Source: an uncultured Opitutia bacterium
Lineage (GTDB): Bacteria; Verrucomicrobiota; Verrucomicrobiia; Opitutales; Opitutaceae
Direction: 5' to 3'
DNA: 35,108 nucleotides
Assembly: GCA_903820035.1 (NCBI GenBank)
Contig: CAIJFT010000219.1
Span: 1-35,108 of the forward strand
In this document: positions 18,233 to 26,424 of the stretch, in pieces
Layout: every line of letters starts with the position of its first letter
Position numbering within the stretch: the first letter of the stretch is position 1
Notes under the pieces: generated by a model
Databases searched by the model: none
Told to the model about the DNA's origin: nothing
Seen by the model: the letters and a program-made list of their open reading frames with translations, nothing else
Translations under genes and position numbers: made by a program

Positions 18233-18314
18233 ATGTCGTCCGGGCGCCTCGCCCTCCGGGGCCTGGTCGCTCAGCCCTGAACTCTCATCCCTGGACTGAA
18301 TTTTTCCGGCAGAG

Positions 18315-18368
18315 GACCACGTGGTCGTTGCGCGCCAACGCGGCTAAGATCGTATTGGAACCGCTCTC
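18315..18368 (-). repeat. Dispersed intergenic repeat, copy B (inverted, diverged)
   Basis: Read on the plus strand: ACCACGTGGTCG, then AACGCGGCTAAGATCG, then TGGAACCGCTCTC (18356-18368), the reverse complement of the GAGAGCGGTTCCA end of copies A and C. The inner part (the TTTGAGCCGGAGG region) differs from A and C. Together with copy A it makes a large inverted arrangement around the terminator. Confidence 0.65.
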
Positions 18369-18430
18369 CCCCCGGCTTTGAAGCCGCAGTGGACCGGCCC
18401 GCTTTTCCGCGCCTTTTCCACGGAACCCGG

Positions 18431-19159
18431 TCAACGGCGCCGTAATTGATTCCAGAGGTACCGGACGCGATAGGTCGCCATCCGCGCGGGGGCGAGGAGG
18501 GCGCCGGGAGCCTTCATGCCGTCGGCGTCGATGCGATACATCAGGCGCGAATCCCAGGAACGATTGAGCGCCCCACCGATGCGAAATACATGGCGGTACC
18601 TCAAGCGGGCTTTGGTTAGCGATCGCGGGGAATACCGGCCGTAGGGAAAAACAAAACTATCGACCGCCTGGTCCAACCGCGCGGAAAGGACCGCCCGGGG
18701 CGCTTCGATTTCCGCTTCGAGATCCACCTGCGGGTCATCGAGGCGGGTATGGGTAAACCCGTGGGCGGCGATTTGAACGCTTCCGCTTGCGGTCATCTCC
18801 GCCAGTTCGCTCCAAGTACAAAAGCCCCCGCGACTCGGATGCGTGAAAGCGTCGTCGGAATCAAACCCGAGGCGATCCGCGGTTTTCACCGCCACCGTTT
18901 CGCGAATGACATAGGGCGGGATGGCCAGCAGTGCGCGAAGATTATGCCTACGCAGGAGCGGAAAGACCGTCGTATAGAAATCGAAATAACCGTCGTCGAA
19001 ACTCACGCAAACGCTGGGCTTATCCGGCGCCAGGGTTTCTCCCGGCAACACGTTTGCACAGCGGCTGGCAAGATACGCAAAATGGGCGTCAAGCATGGCG
19101 GCCGAGTTGCCATGCCGGCCCTCCCGGGCGCGATGATACATCAGGACGAGCAGGCTCAC
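18431..19159 (-). CDS. Polysaccharide deacetylase (NodB/CE4 family)
   Basis: A 242-residue CE4-fold protein with no signal peptide. NodB motif 1 is SFDDGY (53-58), with the catalytic base and metal-binding aspartates. Motif 2 is HGFTH (133-137), giving both metal histidines. Motif 3 is FPYGRYS. CE4 enzymes remove N- or O-acetyl groups from carbohydrates using a divalent metal. The start is GTG at 19159. It follows the glycosyltransferase gene by 76 nt on the same strand and probably shares its transcript, suggesting a role in cell-surface glycan synthesis and not in glycan breakdown. The MYHR opening with H9 fits small deacetylases of polysaccharide clusters. Substrate unknown. Confidence 0.87.
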   Translation of the reverse strand: MSLLVLMYHRAREGRHGNSAAMLDAHFAYLASRCANVLPGETLAPDKPSVCVSFDDGYFDFYTTVFPLLRRHNLRALLAIPPYVIRETVAVKTADRLGFDSDDAFTHPSRGGFCTWSELAEMTASGSVQIAAHGFTHTRLDDPQVDLEAEIEAPRAVLSARLDQAVDSFVFPYGRYSPRSLTKARLRYRHVFRIGGALNRSWDSRLMYRIDADGMKAPGALLAPARMATYRVRYLWNQLRRR

Positions 19160-19235
19160 GGGAAAGACCGCAAAGGGGGTGGCACGACCACGCAGGTCCG
19201 GAATTTACCGGCGGCGCTGAAAATCGACGGTAGAC

Positions 19236-20108
19236 TCATGCTTTTAACCGGCGATTCGCCTCCGCCAACATCAGGTATTTCCAGAAAACGGTTTGAGCGT
19301 TGTACACGCTGATAACCAAACCTTCACGCCCCTGCATAAAGCCTCGTTTCAACAGGTAGCTGCGAAAAAAGGCCCAAAGACTCCGCGCCACCGCCTTGCC
19401 CGGGCCGGACTTTCTCTTTCCGGCATTTTGCTCCGCAAATAAGCCCGCGTATGCGTTCGTCTTGCGGAGAAAGTCGGCCAGCGCGACATACGAGTAGTGA
19501 TCGATCGGGTGCCGGAGCCTAACCAGCGACAGGTTTGTCGTCTGCACGCGTTCATGCACCATACCGGAGGAAAAATTCGTCGCCTGCCGGTGAAAGAGCC
19601 GCTCGTGAAATTCGTGATTCCAGCCGCAGGTCGTGATGTGCCGGCCGTTAAAGTGGTTCCGAAATGGAATCGCGTAGACCGTGTGCCGATCCAAGGGGAG
19701 CGCTCGGATTTCGCCGGCCAGTTCCGGGGACAGCACCTCGTCGCTGTCGACGGAGAGTATCCAGTCATGGCGCGCGAGGGCAACCGCCCGTTGGTGCGCG
19801 AGACCGAAGCCGGGAAACGGTCCGTTCAGGCGATGTAGTGATACGTTGGGATGTCGCGCGGCGATCACGCGCGTGTCGTCCTCGGACCCGGTATCGAGCA
19901 CGACCACTTCGTCGCACCAAGCGAGCGACGTGAGCACACCATCGAGTAGGCGGGCGCTGTTCTTGGTCAAGACGGTCGCGCTGATCGGCACCACCGGAGG
20001 TAAGGGCGGTGAATCCGCCCGGGATATCCCGGACTCGGATAATACGCTGTTTGGACGAAACGTGGAGTTCGCAGCTCCGTTTCGCCCCGCAAGGGTAAGG
20101 GTTGGCAT
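19236..20108 (-). CDS. Family 2 glycosyltransferase (WaaE/KdtX-like)
   Basis: About 290 residues from ATG 20108, which has AAGG just upstream. The open frame extends to 20228, but the conserved domain begins near ISATVLTKN, so a GTG near 19991 is also possible. GT-A features: DTGSEDDT in the nucleotide-binding strand, and VDSDE as the metal-binding DxD equivalent. Then come WNHEFHERLFHR and the basic C-terminal part RSYLLKRGFMQGREG, as in lipopolysaccharide core glucosyltransferases of the WaaE/KdtX type. It would transfer a sugar from a nucleotide donor to a lipid-linked or LPS core acceptor on the cytoplasmic membrane face. It lies downstream of the kinase-regulator pair and upstream of the deacetylase on the same strand. 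Acceptor unknown; start uncertain. Confidence 0.85.
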   Translation of the reverse strand: MPTLTLAGRNGAANSTFRPNSVLSESGISRADSPPLPPVVPISATVLTKNSARLLDGVLTSLAWCDEVVVLDTGSEDDTRVIAARHPNVSLHRLNGPFPGFGLAHQRAVALARHDWILSVDSDEVLSPELAGEIRALPLDRHTVYAIPFRNHFNGRHITTCGWNHEFHERLFHRQATNFSSGMVHERVQTTNLSLVRLRHPIDHYSYVALADFLRKTNAYAGLFAEQNAGKRKSGPGKAVARSLWAFFRSYLLKRGFMQGREGLVISVYNAQTVFWKYLMLAEANRRLKA

Positions 20109-20182
20109 TACCTTACCACTATGGCGAAGTCGCGCGGGGAAAGCTGCGCGGTCGGATAGGAGGGCGCTTGTCAGGCGAGATA

Positions 20183-20863
20183 CTACACCGTTTCCGCGGG
20201 GCCCCGCGGGCTTTCCCGCTCGTGCCAACTAAACGCGATGCGCGCCAGCTCCTGTCCGTCTTCAAGGCCCAGCTTCTCCTTGATCCGAGCGCAGTAGGTT
20301 TGAACCGTCTTGAGGCTGAGGCCAAGGCTCTCACCGATGTCACGGGTCGATTTTCCCTCGCCCAACCGGCGGAACACTTCCATCTCGCGGTCGCTCAGAA
20401 TTTCGTGCGGAGCTCCGGAGTCCCGCTTCGCACGGCTCATCAGCCGCGCCGTCAATTGGGCGAGAACCTCGGGGTTGGCAAAGACCCGGCCGGAACGCAC
20501 CTGCCGAATCGCCGCCACGATCTGGCCGGTGGATTCCTGCTTCATCACATAGCCGGCCGCACCCGCGCGGAAAGCCCGTTCGATGTCCGTGATTTCCTCG
20601 TGCATCGACAAAACGACCACCGCAACCTCCGGAGCTTGAACCCGGAGCCCTTTGATCAGTTCAAGGCCGGACCCCCTTTTCAGTGTCAGATCGACCACGG
20701 CCACGTCCGGTGGCAGCGCAGACATCGCGGCCAGCGCCTCCACCGGATCGCCGGACTGGCCGACCACCAGCAGGTCCCGCTCGAGCCCGAGCAGATTCGC
20801 CAGCCACTCCCGTACGAAGGGATGATCGTCGATGATGTAAACGCGGGTGACTAGGTTGCTCAT
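20183..20863 (-). CDS. NarL/FixJ-type response regulator
   Basis: About 226 residues from ATG 20863, chosen because it overlaps the kinase stop as ATGA, a translational-coupling arrangement. The receiver domain has acidic D12-D13 (YIIDDHPF), phospho-acceptor D58 (VAVVDLTL), switch residue in VLSMHE and lysine in YVMKQ. A LuxR-type DNA-binding domain follows (LSDREMEVFRRLGEGKSTRDIG, LSLKTVQTYCARIKEKL). It should be phosphorylated by the kinase encoded immediately upstream and bind DNA as a dimer. Candidate targets include the glycosyltransferase and deacetylase genes just downstream, but the sequence does not prove that. Confidence 0.92.
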   Translation of the reverse strand: MSNLVTRVYIIDDHPFVREWLANLLGLERDLLVVGQSGDPVEALAAMSALPPDVAVVDLTLKRGSGLELIKGLRVQAPEVAVVVLSMHEEITDIERAFRAGAAGYVMKQESTGQIVAAIRQVRSGRVFANPEVLAQLTARLMSRAKRDSGAPHEILSDREMEVFRRLGEGKSTRDIGESLGLSLKTVQTYCARIKEKLGLEDGQELARIAFSWHERESPRGPAETV

Positions 20864-21942
20864 CTTCCAGAAGGTTCGCGATGGGGTAGCCGGCAAATGA
20901 TCTTGGTGCCCTCACTGGGATTGGACATCAAGGAGAACGACGCGCCGATCAACGTGGCGCGGTGCTGCATGATGCGGAGACCGATTCCGTGGTGATCCCG
21001 GTCGGTGGCGGCAGGCAGCCCACACCCGTCGTCTTCGATCATGAGACAGAGTGAGTCCTGGTCGTTGGCGAGCATGACGGTGACCCTACGGGCGCCGGAA
21101 TGCCGGAGCGAATTGGTCACCGCTTCCTGGGCGATGCGAAACAGTTGGGCGCATTCACCCGGGCCCGCCTTTAAGGTCGGACCTTTATGCACGAGCCGGC
21201 ACTGTACGCCACCGCGGCTGGAAACGACGGCAAGTTCCTCCAATTCCTGCGGCAGGCGTTCCGGCTTAATGCTGGAAAGCAGTAGCCCGCGGGCCAACTT
21301 CCGGCTCTTGCCAATCCCCTCCTCGATCCAGTGCACAATGGCGTGCGCATCGACGGCCGGCTTCCCTTCCAGTTTCCGAGCGAGCACCTGCGCCGCCATC
21401 GCGGTGGCCACCAGATGCTGACCGAGTTCATCGTGCAATTCGCGTCCCAGCGCACTGCGCTCCCGGGATCCGACTTCCAGTAATTCCTGTTGCAACCGCT
21501 CCCGGTCAGCCACCGAGGCCCTTAGTTCCGAGGTTCGTTCCGTCACCTGACTTTCCAATTGGCGGCGAAGGGAGATCAGGGCGTTGAGCAGCCAAACGGC
21601 GAAGAGAAACACCGCGAGGGAAGCCGGACCGTTCCACCAAGTCTGCGCGGGGAGCTGATGCGGAGAGACGCTCTGGTAGTCACCGAAAACCCGCCCGATA
21701 GTACATATGATGGCAACCGTCACGCCGGCGGACATGCCCAGCCAGCCGGTCGCGAGCGAAATCGGGACCAGATAGAAAATCGCGAGGGAAAGTTCCGTGC
21801 CGGCCACGTAATCCGCCAGGCCAATCGCCACGACTAAGAGCACGGTAATCCGCCAGGCTTTAGTTTTGTTCGGTCGCGCCTGGCCAAGAAAAACCGCGAG
21901 AATTCGCTCCGAGTTGCGGTCCCAACCGGGTTTGGATGGCAT
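20860..21942 (-). CDS. NarX/DesK-type membrane sensor histidine kinase
   Basis: 360 residues. The N-terminal part has about four transmembrane segments (about 31-48, 52-66, 70-85, 107-125) with little between them, so it senses within the membrane or by a short loop (DYQSVSPHQLPAQTW). A coiled coil (about 128-160) leads to the HisKA_3 box with phospho-acceptor His170 in GRELHDELGQHL. The HATPase domain has AQEAVTNSLRHSGA (N box) and EDDGCGLP (G1), then GIGLRIMQHRA. It is the cognate kinase of the overlapping regulator gene. The signal is not evident. The TTG/ATG region upstream (21943-22282) carries a repeat copy. Confidence 0.92.
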   Translation of the reverse strand: MPSKPGWDRNSERILAVFLGQARPNKTKAWRITVLLVVAIGLADYVAGTELSLAIFYLVPISLATGWLGMSAGVTVAIICTIGRVFGDYQSVSPHQLPAQTWWNGPASLAVFLFAVWLLNALISLRRQLESQVTERTSELRASVADRERLQQELLEVGSRERSALGRELHDELGQHLVATAMAAQVLARKLEGKPAVDAHAIVHWIEEGIGKSRKLARGLLLSSIKPERLPQELEELAVVSSRGGVQCRLVHKGPTLKAGPGECAQLFRIAQEAVTNSLRHSGARRVTVMLANDQDSLCLMIEDDGCGLPAATDRDHHGIGLRIMQHRATLIGASFSLMSNPSEGTKIICRLPHREPSGR

Positions 21943-22282
21943 TGACCAACATTGGCGCTTTTTGCGGGGTCGCCAAGCGCTCTTTCGGTGCTCGTCCCGT
22001 CGCGCTGCCTGACCTCGCCGCGTGCCGGAAAAACCAGCGGGGCCAAGGAGCGCGTTTCCGAAAAGAGTGCAGCTGGTTGGCGCGCAGCGCCAACGACGTC
22101 CTCAGCCGTGACCACGTTTTCACCTCCGGCTCAAACGCGGCTAGGGCAATCCTGGAACCGCTCTCGATAATTATCGGCCGTCGTGACAGCGACGCCGCCG
22201 GCGGCACCTGTCGGTCGGCTCAGTTCTCAGACATCGGGCGCGGATCACAACCGGAGGTCATCGGCCGCCCCGGGGTCCGGAC
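21943..22282. other. Non-coding region upstream of the kinase gene
   Basis: 340 nt lying upstream of the kinase start and downstream of the oligogalacturonate lyase stop (both minus strand). It contains repeat copy C (22109-22165), a hairpin-forming TTGGCGCGCAGCGCCAA just left of it, and a 10-bp palindrome GATAATTATC just right of it. No convincing gene. Any kinase promoter must be here, but I cannot place it with confidence. Confidence 0.6.
22109..22165 (-). repeat. Dispersed intergenic repeat, copy C
   Basis: Plus-strand reading TGACCACGTTTTCACCTC, then CGGCTCAAACGCGGC, then TGGAACCGCTCTC (22153-22165). Reverse-complemented it matches copy A over 57 nt with the same spacing. Similarity continues weakly past the GTGGTCA end (CTGAG in both). 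It lies 4 kb from copies A and B. Confidence 0.75.
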
Positions 22283-23692
22283 CTACCTGGCAATTTGGAC
22301 GGCGTAAACATGGCGGGCCCCGTGAAAGTTACCCGAGAACACGACCCATTTGTTATCCGGCGTGATGGAGCCGTTGGGTTCGATGCCACCGCGACCGGTG
22401 ACGTAATTGTGTTTCGACATGTTCACGAGCTTCTCACGCACCAGCGAACCGTCGGCTTGCGGGCGGAACAGATTGATCCACATGCCGTCCGGCGCGAAGG
22501 CGACCTGCGTCGGATCGCCGCCGTCGCCCATGAAAAGGCGGTTGTCGCGGGAAACGTTGTAGTGCACCGACCAGGCGTCGCGGGCGACGGAGTAGCGCGT
22601 TTCCTGACCGGTGGTGAGGTCCACCCCCGCAATCCAGAACACCTGGCTGCGCGGCGTCTGGAGATCGAACCAAATGGTTTTCCCGTCGTGGCTCCAGAAT
22701 TCATGCCCGGCGATTTCCATGTCCATCGTGCGCTTGTACCGGAGCGTCTTGGCGGTGCCGTCGGTGCGGATCGTCCAAATCCGATCAACCTCGTGCCACG
22801 TCCCCTCGTGGCAATAGAGGAGGAGGTTCGGGTCCGTGGGAGAAAACTGCATGTGGTTCAGCGAACCGTATTGGTAGCCGACGGTTTTCGCCTCGCCGGT
22901 TTTGAGGTTGGTGAACGTGAACGCCATGGCGGGGGGATTCACGGTGCGACGAACGAGGCCGTCCTCTTTGTTGACGGCGTAGCGCTGCTCGGGAGTGAGT
23001 TCGGCGAGAGTCTTGCCGGGAAACATGCGGGCGAGCTGCGGACGAGCCTCCCGAGCGGGCGGCTTCGGGGTGGCTCCGGTGGGATCCTCGCCGGAGAACG
23101 TCGCCAGGGTGAACGTTTCGTCGGCGTTGATCAGCGTGCGCGCGGCATGGGGGACTTTGCGGATTTCCTTGGTGGCAAAATTATACGCAAAGACTTCGCC
23201 CCCGCCGAAACCGCCCCGACCGCCGCCCCGCTTCACGCTCGAGGTCGAATCAACGGCAGGCGCCGGCGGCGAAGCGGGCGCACCCGCAGCGCCGTCACGC
23301 GCAGACTGCGCGTTAGGCGGCGGTTCGCCGCGGCCGGGCGCGTTGCCGCCGCGCACGAAATAAATTTCCGGGGTGCGGCGGGCCATGTACGGACCGCGAG
23401 CTTGGGGGACGACCACCTCGGGCTGGAGCGCAGCGGACCCGAGCCGGGAAATGTCCAGCAGAACAACGCCCGAGGGGCTGTTGAAAATCAGTTTATCGCC
23501 CGTCGGAGAATAGCTGTTGTCGTGAAAATAGAGGGTCGAACTGCCGGCTTCGGTCGAGAGCCGGAGGATACGATGGCCGGTATCGGGATCAATCCAGTCC
23601 GCCGGCAAGGACCCGGGGGCAGATTCGGCGGCACCCGCGAACAACTGAACCGTTAAGGCGAAAGCAAAAAGGAAGGGTTGGAGCGGGCGCAT
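22283..23692 (-). CDS. ogl: Oligogalacturonate lyase (PL22 family)
   Basis: 469 residues from ATG 23692, chosen because a clear signal peptide follows (FLFAFALTVQLFAGAAES); the frame stays open further upstream. PL22 enzymes are seven-bladed beta-propellers that cleave unsaturated digalacturonate or short oligogalacturonides by beta-elimination. Family wording seen: DWIDPDTGHRILRLS near the mature N-terminus, LYFHDNSYSPTGDKLIF, LNHMQFSPTDPNLLLYCHEG, HEFWSHDGKTIWFD and the end VFSGNFHGARHVYAVQI. The conserved histidines sit in those segments. An approximately 50-residue Gly/Ala/Pro-rich insertion (about 116-165) is unusual. The signal peptide suggests a periplasmic location. It is divergent from the GH28 gene, so the two form the core of a homogalacturonan unit. 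Confidence 0.88.
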   Translation of the reverse strand: MRPLQPFLFAFALTVQLFAGAAESAPGSLPADWIDPDTGHRILRLSTEAGSSTLYFHDNSYSPTGDKLIFNSPSGVVLLDISRLGSAALQPEVVVPQARGPYMARRTPEIYFVRGGNAPGRGEPPPNAQSARDGAAGAPASPPAPAVDSTSSVKRGGGRGGFGGGEVFAYNFATKEIRKVPHAARTLINADETFTLATFSGEDPTGATPKPPAREARPQLARMFPGKTLAELTPEQRYAVNKEDGLVRRTVNPPAMAFTFTNLKTGEAKTVGYQYGSLNHMQFSPTDPNLLLYCHEGTWHEVDRIWTIRTDGTAKTLRYKRTMDMEIAGHEFWSHDGKTIWFDLQTPRSQVFWIAGVDLTTGQETRYSVARDAWSVHYNVSRDNRLFMGDGGDPTQVAFAPDGMWINLFRPQADGSLVREKLVNMSKHNYVTGRGGIEPNGSITPDNKWVVFSGNFHGARHVYAVQIAR

Positions 23693-24183
23693 GGGGGTGG
23701 GAAGAGAAGGCCGGACGCCGGCAGTGGGGCCAGGATACGACGCAGCTGCACGGACAGGCCGACGGCGTGGCGGAGCATGAACGACGAGAGGTAGGCGGAC
23801 GAACGTACGGGGAATCCGCCACGCTCCAAGGTGATTTGAATCGAGTTTATGCTTACGGCGCTCGCCCACCCGAGACCTCTTAGGAGATGGCATCCGGCGG
23901 CGGAGTGCGGTTGATCTTGGTCTGCCCGACGCCCCTCTCCGTATTGGCGCTGGATCACACGCCCCCCTCCTCTTCGATTTCGCTTTCAGGTCTCTCTTGG
24001 TTCAACGCACCGAACTGTCCGACGCGCCCACCCGCAACGAAATCCCACCCCCGACGTTTGTTCGTCCAGTGGGCCCTCAACGCGATCGCGACGCTGGAAT
24101 TTGCCAAACCGTGGCTGCCGCTGCGGGAAAAAGCCCTTAATCCCCCCTCGACCCAATCCCAACCCCGCCTTGTCGCACGCCCG
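23693..24183. promoter_or_regulatory. Divergent intergenic region between ogl and GH28 genes
   Basis: 491 nt separating two divergently transcribed pectinase genes, so it must hold both promoters. I see no confident -10/-35 pair, no clear operator palindrome and no plausible small gene. The open frame extending the GH28 reading frame back to 23887 lacks protein-like character, and the signal peptide fixes the GH28 start at 24184. Confidence 0.5.
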
Positions 24184-25893
24184 ATGAAAATCCCCCTCCC
24201 ACCCTGCCTGGCGCTCGCCGCGCTGCTGCTCTGCGCCACGTCCGGCATGCTCCGCTCCGCCGATTTCGATGTCCGCGCCCACGGCGCGACGGGCGACGGC
24301 CAGGCGCTCGACACCCCTGCCATCAACCGGGCCATCGCCGCCGCCGCGGCCGCCGGCGGCGGGACCGTGCGCTTTCCCGCCGGCACCTACCTGAGTTTCT
24401 CCGTCCGGCTCAAAAGCAATATCAACCTCCACCTTGACGCCGGCGCCACCCTGCTCGCCGCCACGCCCTCGGCCGCGCTCGGTGGCTACGATACGCCGGA
24501 GCCCAACGAATGGGGCGACCAACTCCAGTATCAGGATTTCGGTCACAGCCATTGGCACAACAGTCTCATCTGGGGAGAAAATCTCGAAAACATCTCCATC
24601 ACCGGCCCGGGGCGCATCGACGGCGCCAAGGGTCTGGTCCGCAACGCCGGCTTGGGCGGCCGGTCCGGTCGGGGCGGTAACGGGCCCAACGGTACCGTCG
24701 CCCCCGGCACCACTCCCTCACCTTCGGCCCCACCCGTCGCGTCGTCCGCGCCGGTCGCCGGCAACAAGGCCATCGCTCTGAAAAACTGCCGCAACGTCAC
24801 GATCCGCGATGTCTCCATTCTGCTCGGCGGCCACTTTGCCCTGCTCGCAACCGGAGTGGACCACCTCACGCTCGACAATCTCAAGGTCGACACGAACCGC
24901 GACGGCTTCGACATCGATGCCTGCCGCCACGTCCGGATTTCCAATTGCAGTGTCAACGCGCCGCACGACGACGCCATCGTGCTCAAATCATCCTTCGCCC
25001 TCGGCTTTGCCCGCCCCTGCGAGGACGTCACGATCACCAACTGCGCCGTCACCGGTTTCGACGCCGGCACCCTGCTCGACGGCACTTACCAGCGCACCAT
25101 GGAGCGCGCCCCCGACCGCGATGGCCCCACGGGCCGCATCAAACTGGGCACGGAGTCGAACGGCGGATTCAAAAACATCACCATCGCCAACTGCACCTTC
25201 GAACGCAGCCGCGGCCTCGCCCTCGAAACGGTGGACGGCGGGGTGATCGAGGACATCGCGATCACGAACCTCACGATGCGGGACATCACCAATGCGCCCA
25301 TCTTCCTCCGCCTCGGCAATCGCGCCCGCGGCCCCGAGCACTCGCCGGTCGGCGCCATCCGCCGCGTGCTCATCAGTAATGTCACCGTCGCGAACGCCGA
25401 CCCGCGCTACCCTTGCCTCATCGCGGGCTTGCCCGGTCATCCGATCGAGGACGTGCGCCTGCAGGGCATCGTCATCACCCATCGCGGCGGCCTGACTCTC
25501 GGTCAAGTCGCCCAACAACCCGCCGAGCTCGTGAACACCTTTTTTCTACGCGGCCCCGGCCTCACCGGCCCGCGCGATCCGTTCACGCCCCCCGAACAGG
25601 AAAAGGGTTATCCCGAGCCTTCAATGTTCGGCCTGCTGCCCGCCCACGGACTCTACGTGCGCCACGCGAAGAATCTCAGCGTGCGCGATGTCACCATCTC
25701 CTTCACCGCCGAGGACACGCGGCCCGGCGTCGTGCTCGACGACGTTGCCGGTGCGACATTCGATCGCGTCAACATTGCGCGTACCGCCCCGGCTCCCGTT
25801 TTCGTCCTCCGCCACGTCACCGACTTCAGCGCCCGCGGCATCGCCGGCCTGGTCGACGCCACCCTGCTCGCGGCCGAAAAGGAATCCCTGTGA
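24184..25893 (+). CDS. Glycoside hydrolase family 28 (polygalacturonase-type)
   Basis: 569 residues with a signal peptide at about 1-25 (LALAALLLCATSG). A right-handed parallel beta-helix protein: the N-terminal pectate-lyase-like cap ADFDVRAHGATGDG is followed by many short beta repeats (NVTIRDVSI, HVRISNCSV, DVTITNCAV, NITIANCTF). GH28 motifs are NRDGFDID at 238-245 (canonical NTDG), HDDAIVLK at 261-268 with the paired catalytic aspartates, and RIK at 318-320. GTESNGG stands where many members have GHG. A 36-residue Gly/Pro/Ala-rich insert (about 158-193) interrupts the N-terminal third. The enzyme should hydrolyse galacturonan or rhamnogalacturonan backbones outside the cytoplasm. Exact bond specificity is open. 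Its stop overlaps the next start as GTGA. Confidence 0.9.
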   Translation: MKIPLPPCLALAALLLCATSGMLRSADFDVRAHGATGDGQALDTPAINRAIAAAAAAGGGTVRFPAGTYLSFSVRLKSNINLHLDAGATLLAATPSAALGGYDTPEPNEWGDQLQYQDFGHSHWHNSLIWGENLENISITGPGRIDGAKGLVRNAGLGGRSGRGGNGPNGTVAPGTTPSPSAPPVASSAPVAGNKAIALKNCRNVTIRDVSILLGGHFALLATGVDHLTLDNLKVDTNRDGFDIDACRHVRISNCSVNAPHDDAIVLKSSFALGFARPCEDVTITNCAVTGFDAGTLLDGTYQRTMERAPDRDGPTGRIKLGTESNGGFKNITIANCTFERSRGLALETVDGGVIEDIAITNLTMRDITNAPIFLRLGNRARGPEHSPVGAIRRVLISNVTVANADPRYPCLIAGLPGHPIEDVRLQGIVITHRGGLTLGQVAQQPAELVNTFFLRGPGLTGPRDPFTPPEQEKGYPEPSMFGLLPAHGLYVRHAKNLSVRDVTISFTAEDTRPGVVLDDVAGATFDRVNIARTAPAPVFVLRHVTDFSARGIAGLVDATLLAAEKESL

Positions 25894-26387
25894 AACCCGT
25901 CGTATCGTCCGCGGCCCCGCGCTTCGGCGGACGCGCGACCGCCGCCGCCCGATTCGCCTCCGCGTTTTTCCTGCTCCTCACCGCCGGCATCCCGGCCGCC
26001 CCGGCCCAGATCGGCACGCGTTTTCCGGCGGAGAAGAAAGTCGTCATCGACGAGACCGCGGGAGTTCCCCTCACGTTTCTCACCTCTCGCCCCGCCGGCG
26101 ACGCAAAGATTTACCAGACGCACCACCCGTGGACCTCCGACGGACAGTGGCTGGTCTTTCGCTCCCATCGCGCGCCCGGCCAGGCGACTGCCGTCAATGA
26201 GGCAACCGGCGACCCGGTCCAGGTCACCGCGAACGGTTACTCCGGCAGGCTCGGCCTCGCGGAGCATGCGATGAGCCGCTACTTCCTCCGTATCCGCCCG
26301 CCTCCCGTCGAAACATCCCCGAAGCCGGCCGCCGACGGCCGGTCGATGAACCTCGGTGCGATCCCGGTGACCGCAAAACTCCTGTAG
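25890..26387 (+). pseudogene. Truncated PL22-like (oligogalacturonate lyase-type) protein
   Basis: 165 residues from GTG 25890, which overlaps the GH28 stop (GTGA), so translation is probably coupled. A signal peptide (ASAFFLLLTAGIPAAPAQ) is followed by the typical first propeller blade of oligogalacturonate lyase-like proteins: KKVVIDETAGVPLTFLTS, IYQTHHPWTSDGQWLVF, VNEATGDPVQVT. After about residue 130 (LAEHAMSRYFLRI) the similarity ends, and a 30-residue tail (KPAADGRSMNLGAIPVTAK) finishes the frame. One blade of about seven cannot form a propeller. I read this as a deletion remnant whose tail may be the original C-terminus. It lies less than 4 kb from an intact paralogue. It might still be secreted as a small protein. 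Confidence 0.65.
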
Positions 26388-26424
26388 CGCACGTAAGCCC
26401 CGAAACCAACTGCCCCCCTCCCCG

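Larger units (their letters stand above)
18070..18430. other. Non-coding region with two inverted repeat copies, a hairpin and a terminator
   Basis: The 361-nt gap between convergent genes has no plausible gene. It holds repeat copy A (18102-18158), a perfect hairpin GCCTGAGC/GCTCAGGC at 18161-18179, a minus-strand intrinsic terminator (18202-18232) and repeat copy B in inverted orientation (18315-18368). Confidence 0.7.

Noticed and set aside
20000-20060. Terminator or operator from GGGCGG/CCGCCC and the palindrome CCGGGATATCCCGG
   Set aside because: They lie inside the open frame near the glycosyltransferase start, with no T-run; kept only as a note because the true start is uncertain.
22295-23656. 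453-residue plus-strand frame opposite the oligogalacturonate lyase
   Set aside because: Shadow of ogl; no recognisable domain or signal peptide.
23887-24183. Longer N-terminus for the GH28 protein
   Set aside because: The extension has no protein-like features and would bury the clear signal peptide that starts at 24184.
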